A stretch of DNA of 64,000 bases from contig NZ_BMWG01000021.1 in NCBI RefSeq assembly GCF_014651115.1, forward strand, positions 1 to 64,000, written 5' to 3'. Of the stretch, positions 43,121 to 50,578 are shown piece after piece (within the stretch, counting starts at the first letter, position 1; every line of letters starts with the position of its first letter). A model generated the notes under the pieces. The model was not told the DNA's origin. It did not search any database and was given only the letters and a program-made list of their open reading frames with translations. The DNA comes from Streptomyces inusitatus (GTDB taxonomy: Bacteria > Actinomycetota > Actinomycetes > Streptomycetales > Streptomycetaceae). Position numbers and translations under genes: made by a program.

Positions 43121-44278
43121 ATGCCGGGCCCGGATCATCACCGCCGGCCCCGCCGCACCAGCCGCGGGGCGGTCCTGACGTTGGTTTTCGCGACCGTTCT
43201 CGCCTCCGCCGCGGCCACCGGATCACTGCCCCGAGAGCAGGACCCCGAGCCCGCCCCGCGCGCCGGGGACCAGGCCTTGGCCCCCGTCGACCAGGACCTG
43301 CTGGCCCGGGCCGCCGCCGAGGCCGTCGCGGACGGGAAGTCCGGCACCGAGGCGGCCGAGGAGGTCGTCAGCCGCAGCGGCGACCGCTGGGGCGCGGTGT
43401 ACGACAAGGGCGAGTACGAGACATTCCGCCAGGCCCTCGACGGCGAGTACACGGGCGTCGGCCTGGTGGCCCGCCGCGACGGGGACGGGCTGGTCGAGAT
43501 CGCCGACGTGCGCGCCGGGGGCCCGGCGGGCCGGGCCGGCATCCGGGCCGGCGACCGGCTGCGCACCATCGACGGCGAGCGGGTCGACCGGCGGCCCGTC
43601 ACCGAGGTCGTGGGCCTGCTGCGCGGCCGGGACCGTACGCATGTGGCCCTGGGCCTGGAGCGCGCGGGCCGGTCCTGGACCCAGTCCCTGACCCGTACGA
43701 AGCTGAGCACCGAGTCCGTCACCGTCCGGCGGCTCGACGGCGGCGCGGTGCTGATCAGGGTCGCGGCCTTCACCCGGGGCACCGGCGGCCGGGTCCGGGA
43801 GGCCGTCCGGCGGGCCCCCGAGGGCGCGGGAGTCCTGCTGGACCTGCGCGGCAACAGCGGCGGTCTGCTCCATGAGGCCGTCGACGCCGCCTCCGTCTTC
43901 CTCGACGGCGGACTGATCGCCACCTATGACGTACGGGGGAAGCAGCGCGCGCTGTACGCGGAGCCCGGCGGCGACACCGCCAGGCCCGTGGTGGCGCTGG
44001 TCGACGGCGGCACGATGAGCGCGGCCGAGCTGGTCACCGGGGCGCTGAAGGACCGGGGCCGGGCGGTGACCGTCGGCGCCCGCACCTTCGGCAAGGGCTC
44101 GGTGCAGATGCCGAGCCGGCTGCCCGACGGCTCGGTGGCCGAGCTGACCGTCGGCCACTACCGGACCCCGGCCGGCCACGATGTCGACGGCGAGGGCATC
44201 ACCCCCGACGTACCGGCCGCCGAGGGGGCCGAGAAGCGGGCCGTGGCCGTGCTCGACGGCCTCGGCGCGGCCTCCTGA
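43121..44278 (+). CDS. C-terminal processing protease (S41 family)
   Basis: 385 residues. An N-terminal signal anchor (RGAVLTLVFATVLASAAATG, about 16-35) exports the enzyme. A helical lead-in and a PDZ domain (about 108-190; YTGVGLVARRDGDGLVEIADV, GPAGRAGIRAGDRLRTIDGE) precede the S41 core. The catalytic dyad is Ser300 in GGTMSAAELV and Lys325 in TFGKGSVQ, 25 residues apart as in E. coli Prc. LLDLRGNSGG is the oxyanion region. Its place between ftsX and smpB is conserved in Streptomyces as I recall. The substrate is unknown. Confidence 0.93.
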   Translation: MPGPDHHRRPRRTSRGAVLTLVFATVLASAAATGSLPREQDPEPAPRAGDQALAPVDQDLLARAAAEAVADGKSGTEAAEEVVSRSGDRWGAVYDKGEYETFRQALDGEYTGVGLVARRDGDGLVEIADVRAGGPAGRAGIRAGDRLRTIDGERVDRRPVTEVVGLLRGRDRTHVALGLERAGRSWTQSLTRTKLSTESVTVRRLDGGAVLIRVAAFTRGTGGRVREAVRRAPEGAGVLLDLRGNSGGLLHEAVDAASVFLDGGLIATYDVRGKQRALYAEPGGDTARPVVALVDGGTMSAAELVTGALKDRGRAVTVGARTFGKGSVQMPSRLPDGSVAELTVGHYRTPAGHDVDGEGITPDVPAAEGAEKRAVAVLDGLGAAS

Positions 44279-44304
44279 ATCCTGGGCGTAAATCTGTTGC
44301 GCCG

Positions 44305-44326
44305 TAGTGCGAAAATGAACGCACTA
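44305..44326 (+). promoter_or_regulatory. Inverted repeat spanning the smpB start codon
   Basis: TAGTGCG (44305-44311) pairs with CGCACTA (44320-44326) across 8 bases; the last A is the first base of the smpB ATG. In RNA this could hide the start codon. No ribosome binding site is seen. Confidence 0.35.
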
Positions 44327-44814
44327 TGGCTAAGGAAAAGGACCCAGGGCGCAAGCTGATCGCGCAGAACAAGAAGGCGCGGCACGACTACCACATCATC
44401 GACACCTATGAGTGCGGTCTCGTGCTGACCGGTACCGAGGTCAAGTCGCTGCGGCAGGGGCGGGCCTCCCTGGCGGACGGCTTCGTCCAGATCGACGGTC
44501 ACGAGGCATGGCTGCACAACGTCCATGTGCCCGAGTACACCCAGGGCACCTGGACCAACCACGCCGCCCGGCGCAAGCGCAAGCTGCTGATGCACCGGGC
44601 CGAGATCGACAAGCTGGAGTCCAAGTCCCAGGAGACGGGTCACACGATCGTGCCCCTGGCGCTCTACTTCCGGGACGGCCGGGCCAAGGTCGAGATCGCT
44701 CTCGCGCGCGGCAAGAAGGAGTACGACAAGCGCCAGACCATGCGCGAGCGCCAGGACCGGCGCGAGGCCGACCGCGCGATGTCGGCGGTCCGCCGCCGTC
44801 AGCGGAGCGCGTGA
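44326..44814 (+). CDS. smpB: tmRNA-binding protein SmpB
   Basis: 162 residues. SmpB binds the tRNA-like part of tmRNA and delivers it to stalled ribosomes. Family marks are IAQNKKARHDYHIIDTYECGLVLTGTEVKSLRQGR, HNVHVPEY, RKRKLLMHRAEI, and the basic C-terminal helix ending in DRAMSAVRRRQRS. The tmRNA gene itself begins 88 bases after the stop, as expected. Confidence 0.97.
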   Translation: MAKEKDPGRKLIAQNKKARHDYHIIDTYECGLVLTGTEVKSLRQGRASLADGFVQIDGHEAWLHNVHVPEYTQGTWTNHAARRKRKLLMHRAEIDKLESKSQETGHTIVPLALYFRDGRAKVEIALARGKKEYDKRQTMRERQDRREADRAMSAVRRRQRSA

Positions 44815-44853
44815 CCGGGTTAATAAGCTGGCATCCGGCCGGGTCGGTCACGT

Positions 44854-44859
44854 ACGATG
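44854..44859 (+). promoter_or_regulatory. Candidate -10 element for ssrA
   Basis: TACGAT lies about 44 bases before the mature 5' end of tmRNA, leaving room for a leader removed by RNase P. The -35 is not clear. Confidence 0.35.
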
Positions 44860-44902
44860 GCACTGCCCCCCACCACAGGGGCGCATTTTGAAAAATCAAC
44901 AT

Positions 44903-45294
44903 GGGGATGATCGGTTTCGACAGCGGATGTCGAAGCAGGTGAAGCGAGTCGAGGAAGCGGCAATGATCTCGTTAACCATATGTCGCAAACAATAATCGCC
45001 AATTCTAAGCGCGATAACTCCGAAGCCTTCGCTCTCGCTGCCTAATAAGCAGTAGAACGAACCTTCACTCATGGAGCGTCAGCCCGGGGACTGTTCCCGA
45101 CCCGGCTCCTGGCGTCAACTAGGGAACTAAACCTCTAGACCCGGTCACGGGGATTAGAGGGAAATCAAACAGTGACTGAGCCCGTCGGAGACTTGTCCGT
45201 GTGATCTCCGGGGCCGAGAAAATCGCAGCGGACTGCACTCGGAGAAGCCCTGATTCCGCACCGTTGGACGCGGGTTCGATTCCCGCCATCTCCA
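44903..45294 (+). ncRNA. ssrA: Transfer-messenger RNA
   Basis: tmRNA rescues stalled ribosomes with SmpB. The 5' end GGGGATGATCGGTTTCGACAG and 3' end GGTTCGATTCCCGCCATCTCCA pair to form the acceptor stem (GGGGATG with CATCTCC) and T arm. The reading frame resumes at GCC 44998 and encodes ANSKRDNSEAFALAA, followed by tandem TAA TAA (45043-45048). The CCA tail is not encoded. The length (392) is normal. Confidence 0.97.
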
Positions 45295-45310
45295 CTTCAT
45301 CCCATGTGGG

Positions 45311-45344
45311 CAAAGGCCCGGCTGCCATCGCAGCCGGGCCTTTG
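45311..45344 (+). terminator. Terminator of ssrA
   Basis: A 14-bp perfect stem (45311-45324 with 45331-45344) with a 6-base loop follows the tmRNA by 16 bases. Confidence 0.85.
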
Positions 45345-46155
45345 TCATGCCCGCCCGGCCCCGCGACCCCGCCCGGAGCCGCTGCCCCGCCCGCCGCCGC
45401 TGCCCCGCCCGCTGCCCCGCCCGCCGCCGAGCCCGCCGCGATGCCGCCCAGGATCGAGGTCACCGCCAGCGTCATGCCCTCGTTCAGCGCGCCCCGGGGC
45501 GTCAGCCGCTGCACCAGCGTCATCCCCGTCACCATCGCCGGGGCGGTCGCCGCCCCCGCCACGAGCAGGGCGAGGGAGAGTGCCACCGCCGAGCCGGTAC
45601 GGGCGGCGGCTCGGTGGCGCGCCGGCCGGTGAAGATCAGCACCCCTGTCAGCAGCAGCGCCGCGCCGATCAGGGTGCCCGCCTCCGGGAAGAGCGCCGAG
45701 CACAGCAGCGCGGCGGCGACCGGCCCCGCCGTGAAGCCCACCTCGTCGGCGGTCTGCTCGAAGGAGTTCGCGGTGTGCAGTGAGGCCGGGTCGTCCCGGT
45801 GCAGGTGGGCCCAGCGGGCCCGCGACATGCCACCCGTGTTCGGGGTGGTGGCGGTCGCCGCGTAGGCCGCGAACAGTGTCCAGTCGGGCGCGTCCAGACG
45901 TACGCACACCACCAGCGCGAGCGAGCCGAGCACCGCGAGCACGACGGCGGGCACCGCCACCCGGGCCTGCCCGTGCCGGTCCACCAGCCGCGCGGTCCAG
46001 GGCGCGACCAGTGCGGTGACGGCCAGCCCGGTGGCGGTGACCGCCCCGGCGAGCGCGTAGGAACCCCGCGACCCGGCGATCATGATCACCGCGCTGACGG
46101 CGAACATGCCCATCGGGAGCCGGGTCAGCAGCGCGCCCGCCGTGAAGGCGCGCAC
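45345..46155 (-). pseudogene. MFS transporter remnant
   Basis: The minus strand encodes a major facilitator-like protein in two frames. The first part (RAFTAGALLTRLPMGMFAVSAVIMIAG to GVLIFTGRRATEPPP) covers eight or so membrane segments. It shifts near 45600-45625 into the second frame (VALSLALLVAGAATAPAMVTGMTLVQRL). The second frame has no stop of its own and runs through a low-complexity Ala/Gly stretch into the antisense of ssrA. The 5' end is also lost: the frame begins within a few bases of the LysR remnant. MFS proteins of this kind are usually drug exporters. The frameshift plus both damaged ends argue for decay. Confidence 0.75.
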
Positions 46156-46159
46156 CCCC

Positions 46160-46690
46160 GCGACCGAGATCGCCGCCGGGCGGCTCGATGTCTCCTTCGG
46201 CTACGCCGCCGGGCTCGAACAGCCGCTCCGGGGCCTGCTTGAGCATCAGTTGGTGCGGTACGAGCCGCTGGCCGTGATCCTGCCGTACGGCCATCCGCTG
46301 GCCGGGCGGGACAGCGTGCCGCTGGGCGCGCTCGCGGGGGAGTCGGTCTACGCGGGGGCGGGCAACCCCCGGACCCCGGAGTGGACGGAACTCGCGGGGC
46401 GGCTCTTCGCGGGGCGCGGCATCGCCGTGCTGCCGCCCACCCCCATGGCCGTGGGCGCGGAGGAGTTCCGCCGGGTGATGGCCAGGGACCGCAGACCGGT
46501 TCTGGCGGTCGCCGACTTCCCCGCGATGCCCGGCGGTGTGCTGCTGCCGCTCACCGATCCCGTACCGCTCGCCCCGCTCTCGATGGTGTGGCGGCGGGGG
46601 CTGCGGCACCCGGGGCTGGACGCGCTGCGGGCGGCGGCCGGCTGTTCAGGGACCCTTCGCGCTGGCTGCCCGGTGCCGCGCCGGAGTGAG
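46160..46690 (+). pseudogene. LysR-family regulator remnant (effector domain only)
   Basis: The plus strand encodes the C-terminal part of a LysR-type substrate-binding domain: AAGRLDVSFGYAAGLEQPL, LVRYEPLAVILPYGHPLAGRDSVPLGALAG, VLPPTPMAVGAEEF. The helix-turn-helix and the first part of the effector domain are missing. Near 46630 the frame probably shifts: a +1 reading gives RLFRDPSRWLPGAAPE and a stop at about 46689, a plausible LysR end. It is divergent from the MFS remnant, the common arrangement of a LysR regulator and its target exporter, so a deletion of the shared 5' regions is likely. Confidence 0.75.
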
Positions 46691-46817
46691 CGCTGTGGGC
46701 CATGCGGGGGATCTCGACGCCATACGAACGCAAGCGGGCGGCCGGGGCGTTCATATACGCGACAGCCGGGCGCGCGTCCGCCGCCCGGCCCGTACCGCAG
46801 AACGGGAGAACGGCTCC

Positions 46818-48053
46818 ATGGCTCCAGGCACGATGGGCAGGGCGACGGCGCTCGGCGCGGTCCTGCTGTCCCTCCTCGCGACCCCCGCGCACGCCGCGCA
46901 CGCCCCCTCGCCCGTACCGGAGCGCGCACCGGAGCGCGCGGCGGCCCTGCCCGCCGCCGCTCCCGACCCGGTGGCGCTGAGGGCGGCGCTGCGCTCGGCG
47001 CTGGCGAACGGGGCGCCGGGGGCGCTGGCGAGGGTCGACGACAACGGCAAGGCGCACCGGCTGGCCGAGGGACTCGCGGACCGGGGGACCAAGCGGGCGA
47101 TCACCGCCGAGGACCGGTTCCGGATCGGCAGCGTCACCAAGACCTTCACCACCGTGGTGCTGCTCCAGTTGGTGGACGAGGGGGTGCTGGGGCTGGACGA
47201 CCCGGTCGTCAAGCATCTGCCGGGGGCGCTGCCCAACAAGAAGATCACTGTGCGCCATCTGCTCGGCAACCGCAGCGGGCTGTACGACTACACCAACACC
47301 CTCTTCGCCCGTACCGTCTCCGGCTTCGAGGCCGTGCGGAACAAGGTCTTCACCCACCGGCAGCTGCTCGACCTCTCGCTGGCGAAGGCCGCGACGGGCT
47401 CGCCGGGCGGGGCCTACGCGTACTCCAACACCAACTTCGTGGTCGCGGGCATGCTGATCGAGAAGCTCACCGGCACCTCCACCGGGGCGGCCTACCGGGA
47501 GAGGATCATCACCCCGCTGAAGCTCGCCGACACCTTCTACGTGCACCCCGAGACCGCCCTCCCCGGACGGCACTCCAAGGGGTATCTGACCTCCGACGAC
47601 TCGGGGACCTCCCTGGTCGACGCCACCCGTCAGACGGCGTCCTGGGCGCAGAGCGCGGGCGCGATCATCTCCAGCGCCCGCGATCTCAACACCTTCTTCT
47701 CCGCGCTGCTGCGCGGCGAGCTGACCTCCGCCGCCCGGCTGACCCAGATGCGGCGCTGGACCACGGTCAACAGCACCCAGGGGTACGGGCTGGGGCTGCG
47801 CCGCCGCGATCTGTCCTGCGGGGTCTCGGTCTACGGGCACACCGGGGCCGTGCAGGGGTACTACACCTACTCCTTCGCCTCCGGGGACGGGAAGCGCTCC
47901 CTCACCTCCTTCGCCAACGCGTCCAACAACGCCGCCGTGCTGAACACCCTGCCGCGCACGCTGGAGGCCGCCTTCTGCGGTACGGAGGCCACCGCGCGCA
48001 CCGCCGCCCCCGCCGAGCGCGAGGACATCGCGCCGGACGTCGTACGCCGCTGA
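46818..48053 (+). CDS. Secreted serine hydrolase (class C beta-lactamase / D-Ala-D-Ala carboxypeptidase family)
   Basis: 411 residues. A signal peptide (MGRATALGAVLLSLLATPAHA) precedes the beta-lactamase fold. The active-site motifs are SVTK (Ser105, Lys108), YSN (202-204) and HTG (341-343). The family covers DD-carboxypeptidases, esterases and true beta-lactamases; R61-like DD-peptidase from Streptomyces is a good model. The ATG at 46818 has GGGAG upstream; the ATG at 46830 is an alternative. A basic extension after the signal (PSPVPERAPERAAALP) is not conserved. Its neighbours do not point to a pathway. Confidence 0.9.
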   Translation: MAPGTMGRATALGAVLLSLLATPAHAAHAPSPVPERAPERAAALPAAAPDPVALRAALRSALANGAPGALARVDDNGKAHRLAEGLADRGTKRAITAEDRFRIGSVTKTFTTVVLLQLVDEGVLGLDDPVVKHLPGALPNKKITVRHLLGNRSGLYDYTNTLFARTVSGFEAVRNKVFTHRQLLDLSLAKAATGSPGGAYAYSNTNFVVAGMLIEKLTGTSTGAAYRERIITPLKLADTFYVHPETALPGRHSKGYLTSDDSGTSLVDATRQTASWAQSAGAIISSARDLNTFFSALLRGELTSAARLTQMRRWTTVNSTQGYGLGLRRRDLSCGVSVYGHTGAVQGYYTYSFASGDGKRSLTSFANASNNAAVLNTLPRTLEAAFCGTEATARTAAPAEREDIAPDVVRR

Positions 48054-48259
48054 CCGCCCCCCGGGCCGTCGCCCCCGACCGTCCCCCGACCGCCCCCGGG
48101 CCGCCGCCCGCGCCGAGCCGGTCCGATCCCGGCAGAAGGAGGGGTTCCGGCCGCCCGCCGGGACAGGCACTCTGGAGGGAGACCCGGGGCGGGGCGCACG
48201 GCCAGCCCGGGCCGGACCCGGTGTCCCCGAGCCAGTGACCTTGAGGCGGTGACAGGCGC

Positions 48260-48862
48260 ATGACGGCAGCTGCGACCGGTACGGCTCCCCACGACTGGCG
48301 GTTCGACTCCGGCCGCCTCTGTCTGGACCTGATGGCGACCGGCGAAGGCGAATCGGCGGGCGGGGAGCCGCTGGCGGGGGCCGGCCGGCTGGCCCGCTGG
48401 CTGCTCGGCGCGGGGCTGCTGCCCGCCGGGACCCCGGTGGGCGCGGTGGCCGGGCCCTGGGTCGAGCGGTTCATACAGCTGCGGAGCTGGACCGATCAGC
48501 TGGTACGGGCGGAACTCGACGGCCGCTCGGCGGAGTCCGCGCTGGAGCGGATCAACGCCGTGGCGGCCGGCCCGCCCCCGGCGATCCGCGCGGTGCGGGA
48601 CACCGACGGCGCTCTGGTGCGCACGCTCGGCACCCCGCCGGAGTGCGGCGCGCTGCTGGCGGCGGTGGCCCGGGACGCGGTGGAGCTGCTGACCGACCCG
48701 GCGGCCCGGTCGGGGCTGCGGCAGTGCGCGGGGGAGGGGTGCCGGCGGGTGTACCTGGACACCTCGCGCGGCCACCGGCGGCGCTGGTGCTCCAGCGAGG
48801 TCTGCGGCAATCGCGAGCGGGTCGCCCGCCACCGCCGCCGCGCCGCCGTGGCCCGGACCTGA
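48260..48862 (+). CDS. CGNR zinc-finger protein (ABATE-type)
   Basis: 200 residues. The N-terminal domain (DWRFDSGRLCLDLMATG) is the putative stress-induced regulator domain of ABATE proteins. The C-terminus is a CGNR zinc finger: CAGEGCRRVYLDTSRGHRRRWCSSEVCGNRERVARHRRR, with four Cys and the CGNR signature. It is a likely transcription regulator, DNA-binding through the basic C-terminus; the target is unknown. An ATG follows GGTGACAGGCGC, a weak ribosome binding site. Confidence 0.86.
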   Translation: MTAAATGTAPHDWRFDSGRLCLDLMATGEGESAGGEPLAGAGRLARWLLGAGLLPAGTPVGAVAGPWVERFIQLRSWTDQLVRAELDGRSAESALERINAVAAGPPPAIRAVRDTDGALVRTLGTPPECGALLAAVARDAVELLTDPAARSGLRQCAGEGCRRVYLDTSRGHRRRWCSSEVCGNRERVARHRRRAAVART

Positions 48863-48988
48863 AGCGTGTTGCGGAAGTGTCCTCGAAGACACTCCCTAAG
48901 ACGACATCGGTCCATTGGGCCTCCCTGATCCCCCTCACCCCATTCGCCCCACCCGCATCGCCCGCACCCACCTCGTACCGGTCAACTC

Positions 48989-49003
48989 CCGTACCAGGTA
49001 CGG
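48989..49003 (+). promoter_or_regulatory. Palindrome upstream of sigU
   Basis: CCGTACC-A-GGTACGG is a perfect 7-bp inverted repeat with one central base, 108 bases before the sigU start. An imperfect CTCGTACCGG lies 16 bases before. It suits a dimeric regulator. Confidence 0.4.
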
Positions 49004-49111
49004 ATGTTTTCGGCCAGGCTTTGAATGCCTCCCCGCCCTTCTCCGTAGGAGAGAGGGACAAGGAGTCAGCCGAGAGCCGCCGACACCAAGGTCTCGACCG
49101 GGAGGTTGCAG

Positions 49112-49699
49112 GTGCGCAAAGATGCGGCCGTGGCCGATGACCGTCCGCACAGGACCCGCCATCGCAGCGAGAACGCGCGCCGTGACTCCTCGGTCCCCGA
49201 AGAGGAACTCATGCGCGCGCTGTATCGCGAACACGCGGGGCCTCTGTTCGCCCATGTACTGCGACTCGTCGCCGGGGACCGGCAGAGGGCCGAGGACGTG
49301 GTGCAGGAGACGCTCATCCGTGCCTGGAAGAACGCCGGTCAGCTCAACCGGGCGACCGGATCGGTCCGCCCCTGGCTGGTGACGGTCGCACGCCGCATCG
49401 TCATCGACGGCCACCGCAGCCGGCAGGCCCGGCCGCAGGAGGTCGATCCGTCGCCGCTGGAGGTCCTGCCCGCGGAGGACGAGATCGACAAGGCGCTGTG
49501 GCTGATGACGCTCTCGGACGCGCTCGATGATTTGACACCCGCGCATCGGGAAGTTCTTCTCGAAACGTATTTCAAGGGGCGCACGGTCAACGAGGCGGCC
49601 GAGACGCTCGGCATACCCAGCGGCACGGTGCGCTCCCGGGTGTTCTACGCGCTCCGGTCCATGAAACTCGCGCTGGAGGAGAGGGGGGTCACGGCATGA
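49112..49699 (+). CDS. sigU: ECF sigma factor, SigU-like
   Basis: 195 residues. Region 2 (ALYREHAGPLFAHVLRLVAGDRQRAEDVVQETLIRAW) and region 4 (LTPAHREVLLETYFKGRTVNEAAETLGIPSGTVRSRVFYALRSM) are clear. GTG 49112 has GGAGG six bases upstream; an in-frame TTG at 49106 lacks one. The stop overlaps the start of the anti-sigma gene as ATGA. In S. coelicolor SigU and RsuA lie upstream of a helicase-like gene and malic enzyme, the same order as here, hence the name. SigU affects secretion and development there. Confidence 0.9.
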   Translation: MRKDAAVADDRPHRTRHRSENARRDSSVPEEELMRALYREHAGPLFAHVLRLVAGDRQRAEDVVQETLIRAWKNAGQLNRATGSVRPWLVTVARRIVIDGHRSRQARPQEVDPSPLEVLPAEDEIDKALWLMTLSDALDDLTPAHREVLLETYFKGRTVNEAAETLGIPSGTVRSRVFYALRSMKLALEERGVTA

Positions 49700-50517
49700 C
49701 CATGCCGGATCGGGAATCCGTGCACGACGCGGTCGGCGCGTATGTGCTCGGTGTTCTCGACGACGCGGAAGCGTCGGCGTTCGAGGCGCATCTCACGGAG
49801 TGCGAGAGCTGTTCGGCCGGCGTCGAGGAACTCTCCGGGCTGGAGCCGATGCTCGCGGCCCTGGCCGGGGCGCCGCCGCTGGATCGCACGGAGCGGGCGG
49901 ACCGGGCGGAGCGCACGGACCGGACGGATGTGACGCCCCCGCGATTCATGCCCCTGGAGCCCGCGCCGCCGGGCCCCAGGGTGCTGAACGGACTGCTCGG
50001 CGAGGTGGCGGCCCGCCGCGCCGCGGCCCGCAGACGCGGCAGAATCCTGGTGGCCGTCGCGGCCGTACTGATCATCGGCGGCCCCGCCGTCGCCGTCGTG
50101 ACCATCGCCCGGGGGGACGGCGCGGCGGCCCGGCCCGGCGGCCGTCACCCCACCCCGGCCGAGCACGCCTTCTTCCACGACATCGAACGGAAGTCCGAGG
50201 CGACCGACTCCGCGACCCAGGTCAACGCCTCCGTCGGCATCGAGCGCAAGGACTGGGGCACCCACGCCGTCCTCCGGCTGAAGAACATCAAGGGCCCGCT
50301 CAAGTGCCTGCTCGTCGCCGTCTCCAAGTCCGGCGAGGAGGAGATCATCACCTCCTGGGCCGTCCCCGGCGGCGGCTACGGCCTGGCCGACGGCCCGGAC
50401 GACACCTCCAGAAGACCGCTGTACATCCACGGCGGGGCGGCCATGGACCATGCCCAGATCGACCGCTTCGAGGTGCGTACGTTCGACGGCAGGAAGCTCG
50501 TGGAGGTCGACGCCTGA
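49696..50517 (+). CDS. rsuA: Anti-sigma factor RsuA-like (zf-HC2)
   Basis: 273 residues. The N-terminal anti-sigma domain has the zinc-binding His-x3-Cys-x2-Cys in HLTECESCSAGVEEL (about 34-48). A charged linker with ERADRAERTDRTD leads to one membrane segment (about 117-137; ILVAVAAVLIIGGPAVAVVTI). The outside domain of ~130 residues ends RTFDGRKLVEVDA and is shared by SigL/SigU-type anti-sigma factors. It holds SigU at the membrane until a signal releases it. A 4-base overlap with sigU couples their synthesis. Confidence 0.9.
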   Translation: MTMPDRESVHDAVGAYVLGVLDDAEASAFEAHLTECESCSAGVEELSGLEPMLAALAGAPPLDRTERADRAERTDRTDVTPPRFMPLEPAPPGPRVLNGLLGEVAARRAAARRRGRILVAVAAVLIIGGPAVAVVTIARGDGAAARPGGRHPTPAEHAFFHDIERKSEATDSATQVNASVGIERKDWGTHAVLRLKNIKGPLKCLLVAVSKSGEEEIITSWAVPGGGYGLADGPDDTSRRPLYIHGGAAMDHAQIDRFEVRTFDGRKLVEVDA

Positions 50518-50578
50518 CAGATTCGCCCCCTTCGCGTACGGTTGGCGGCTGCCCAGTGCACGTCAGAAGGGGGCCTCG

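Noticed and set aside
45119..46609. Single long minus-strand ORF through ssrA and the MFS region
   Set aside because: Only its middle part resembles an MFS protein; the part over ssrA is antisense to tmRNA and the 5' part is antisense to the LysR remnant.
46818..48053. True antibiotic beta-lactamase
   Set aside because: The motifs fit the wide serine hydrolase/DD-peptidase family as well; nothing in the context supports a resistance role.
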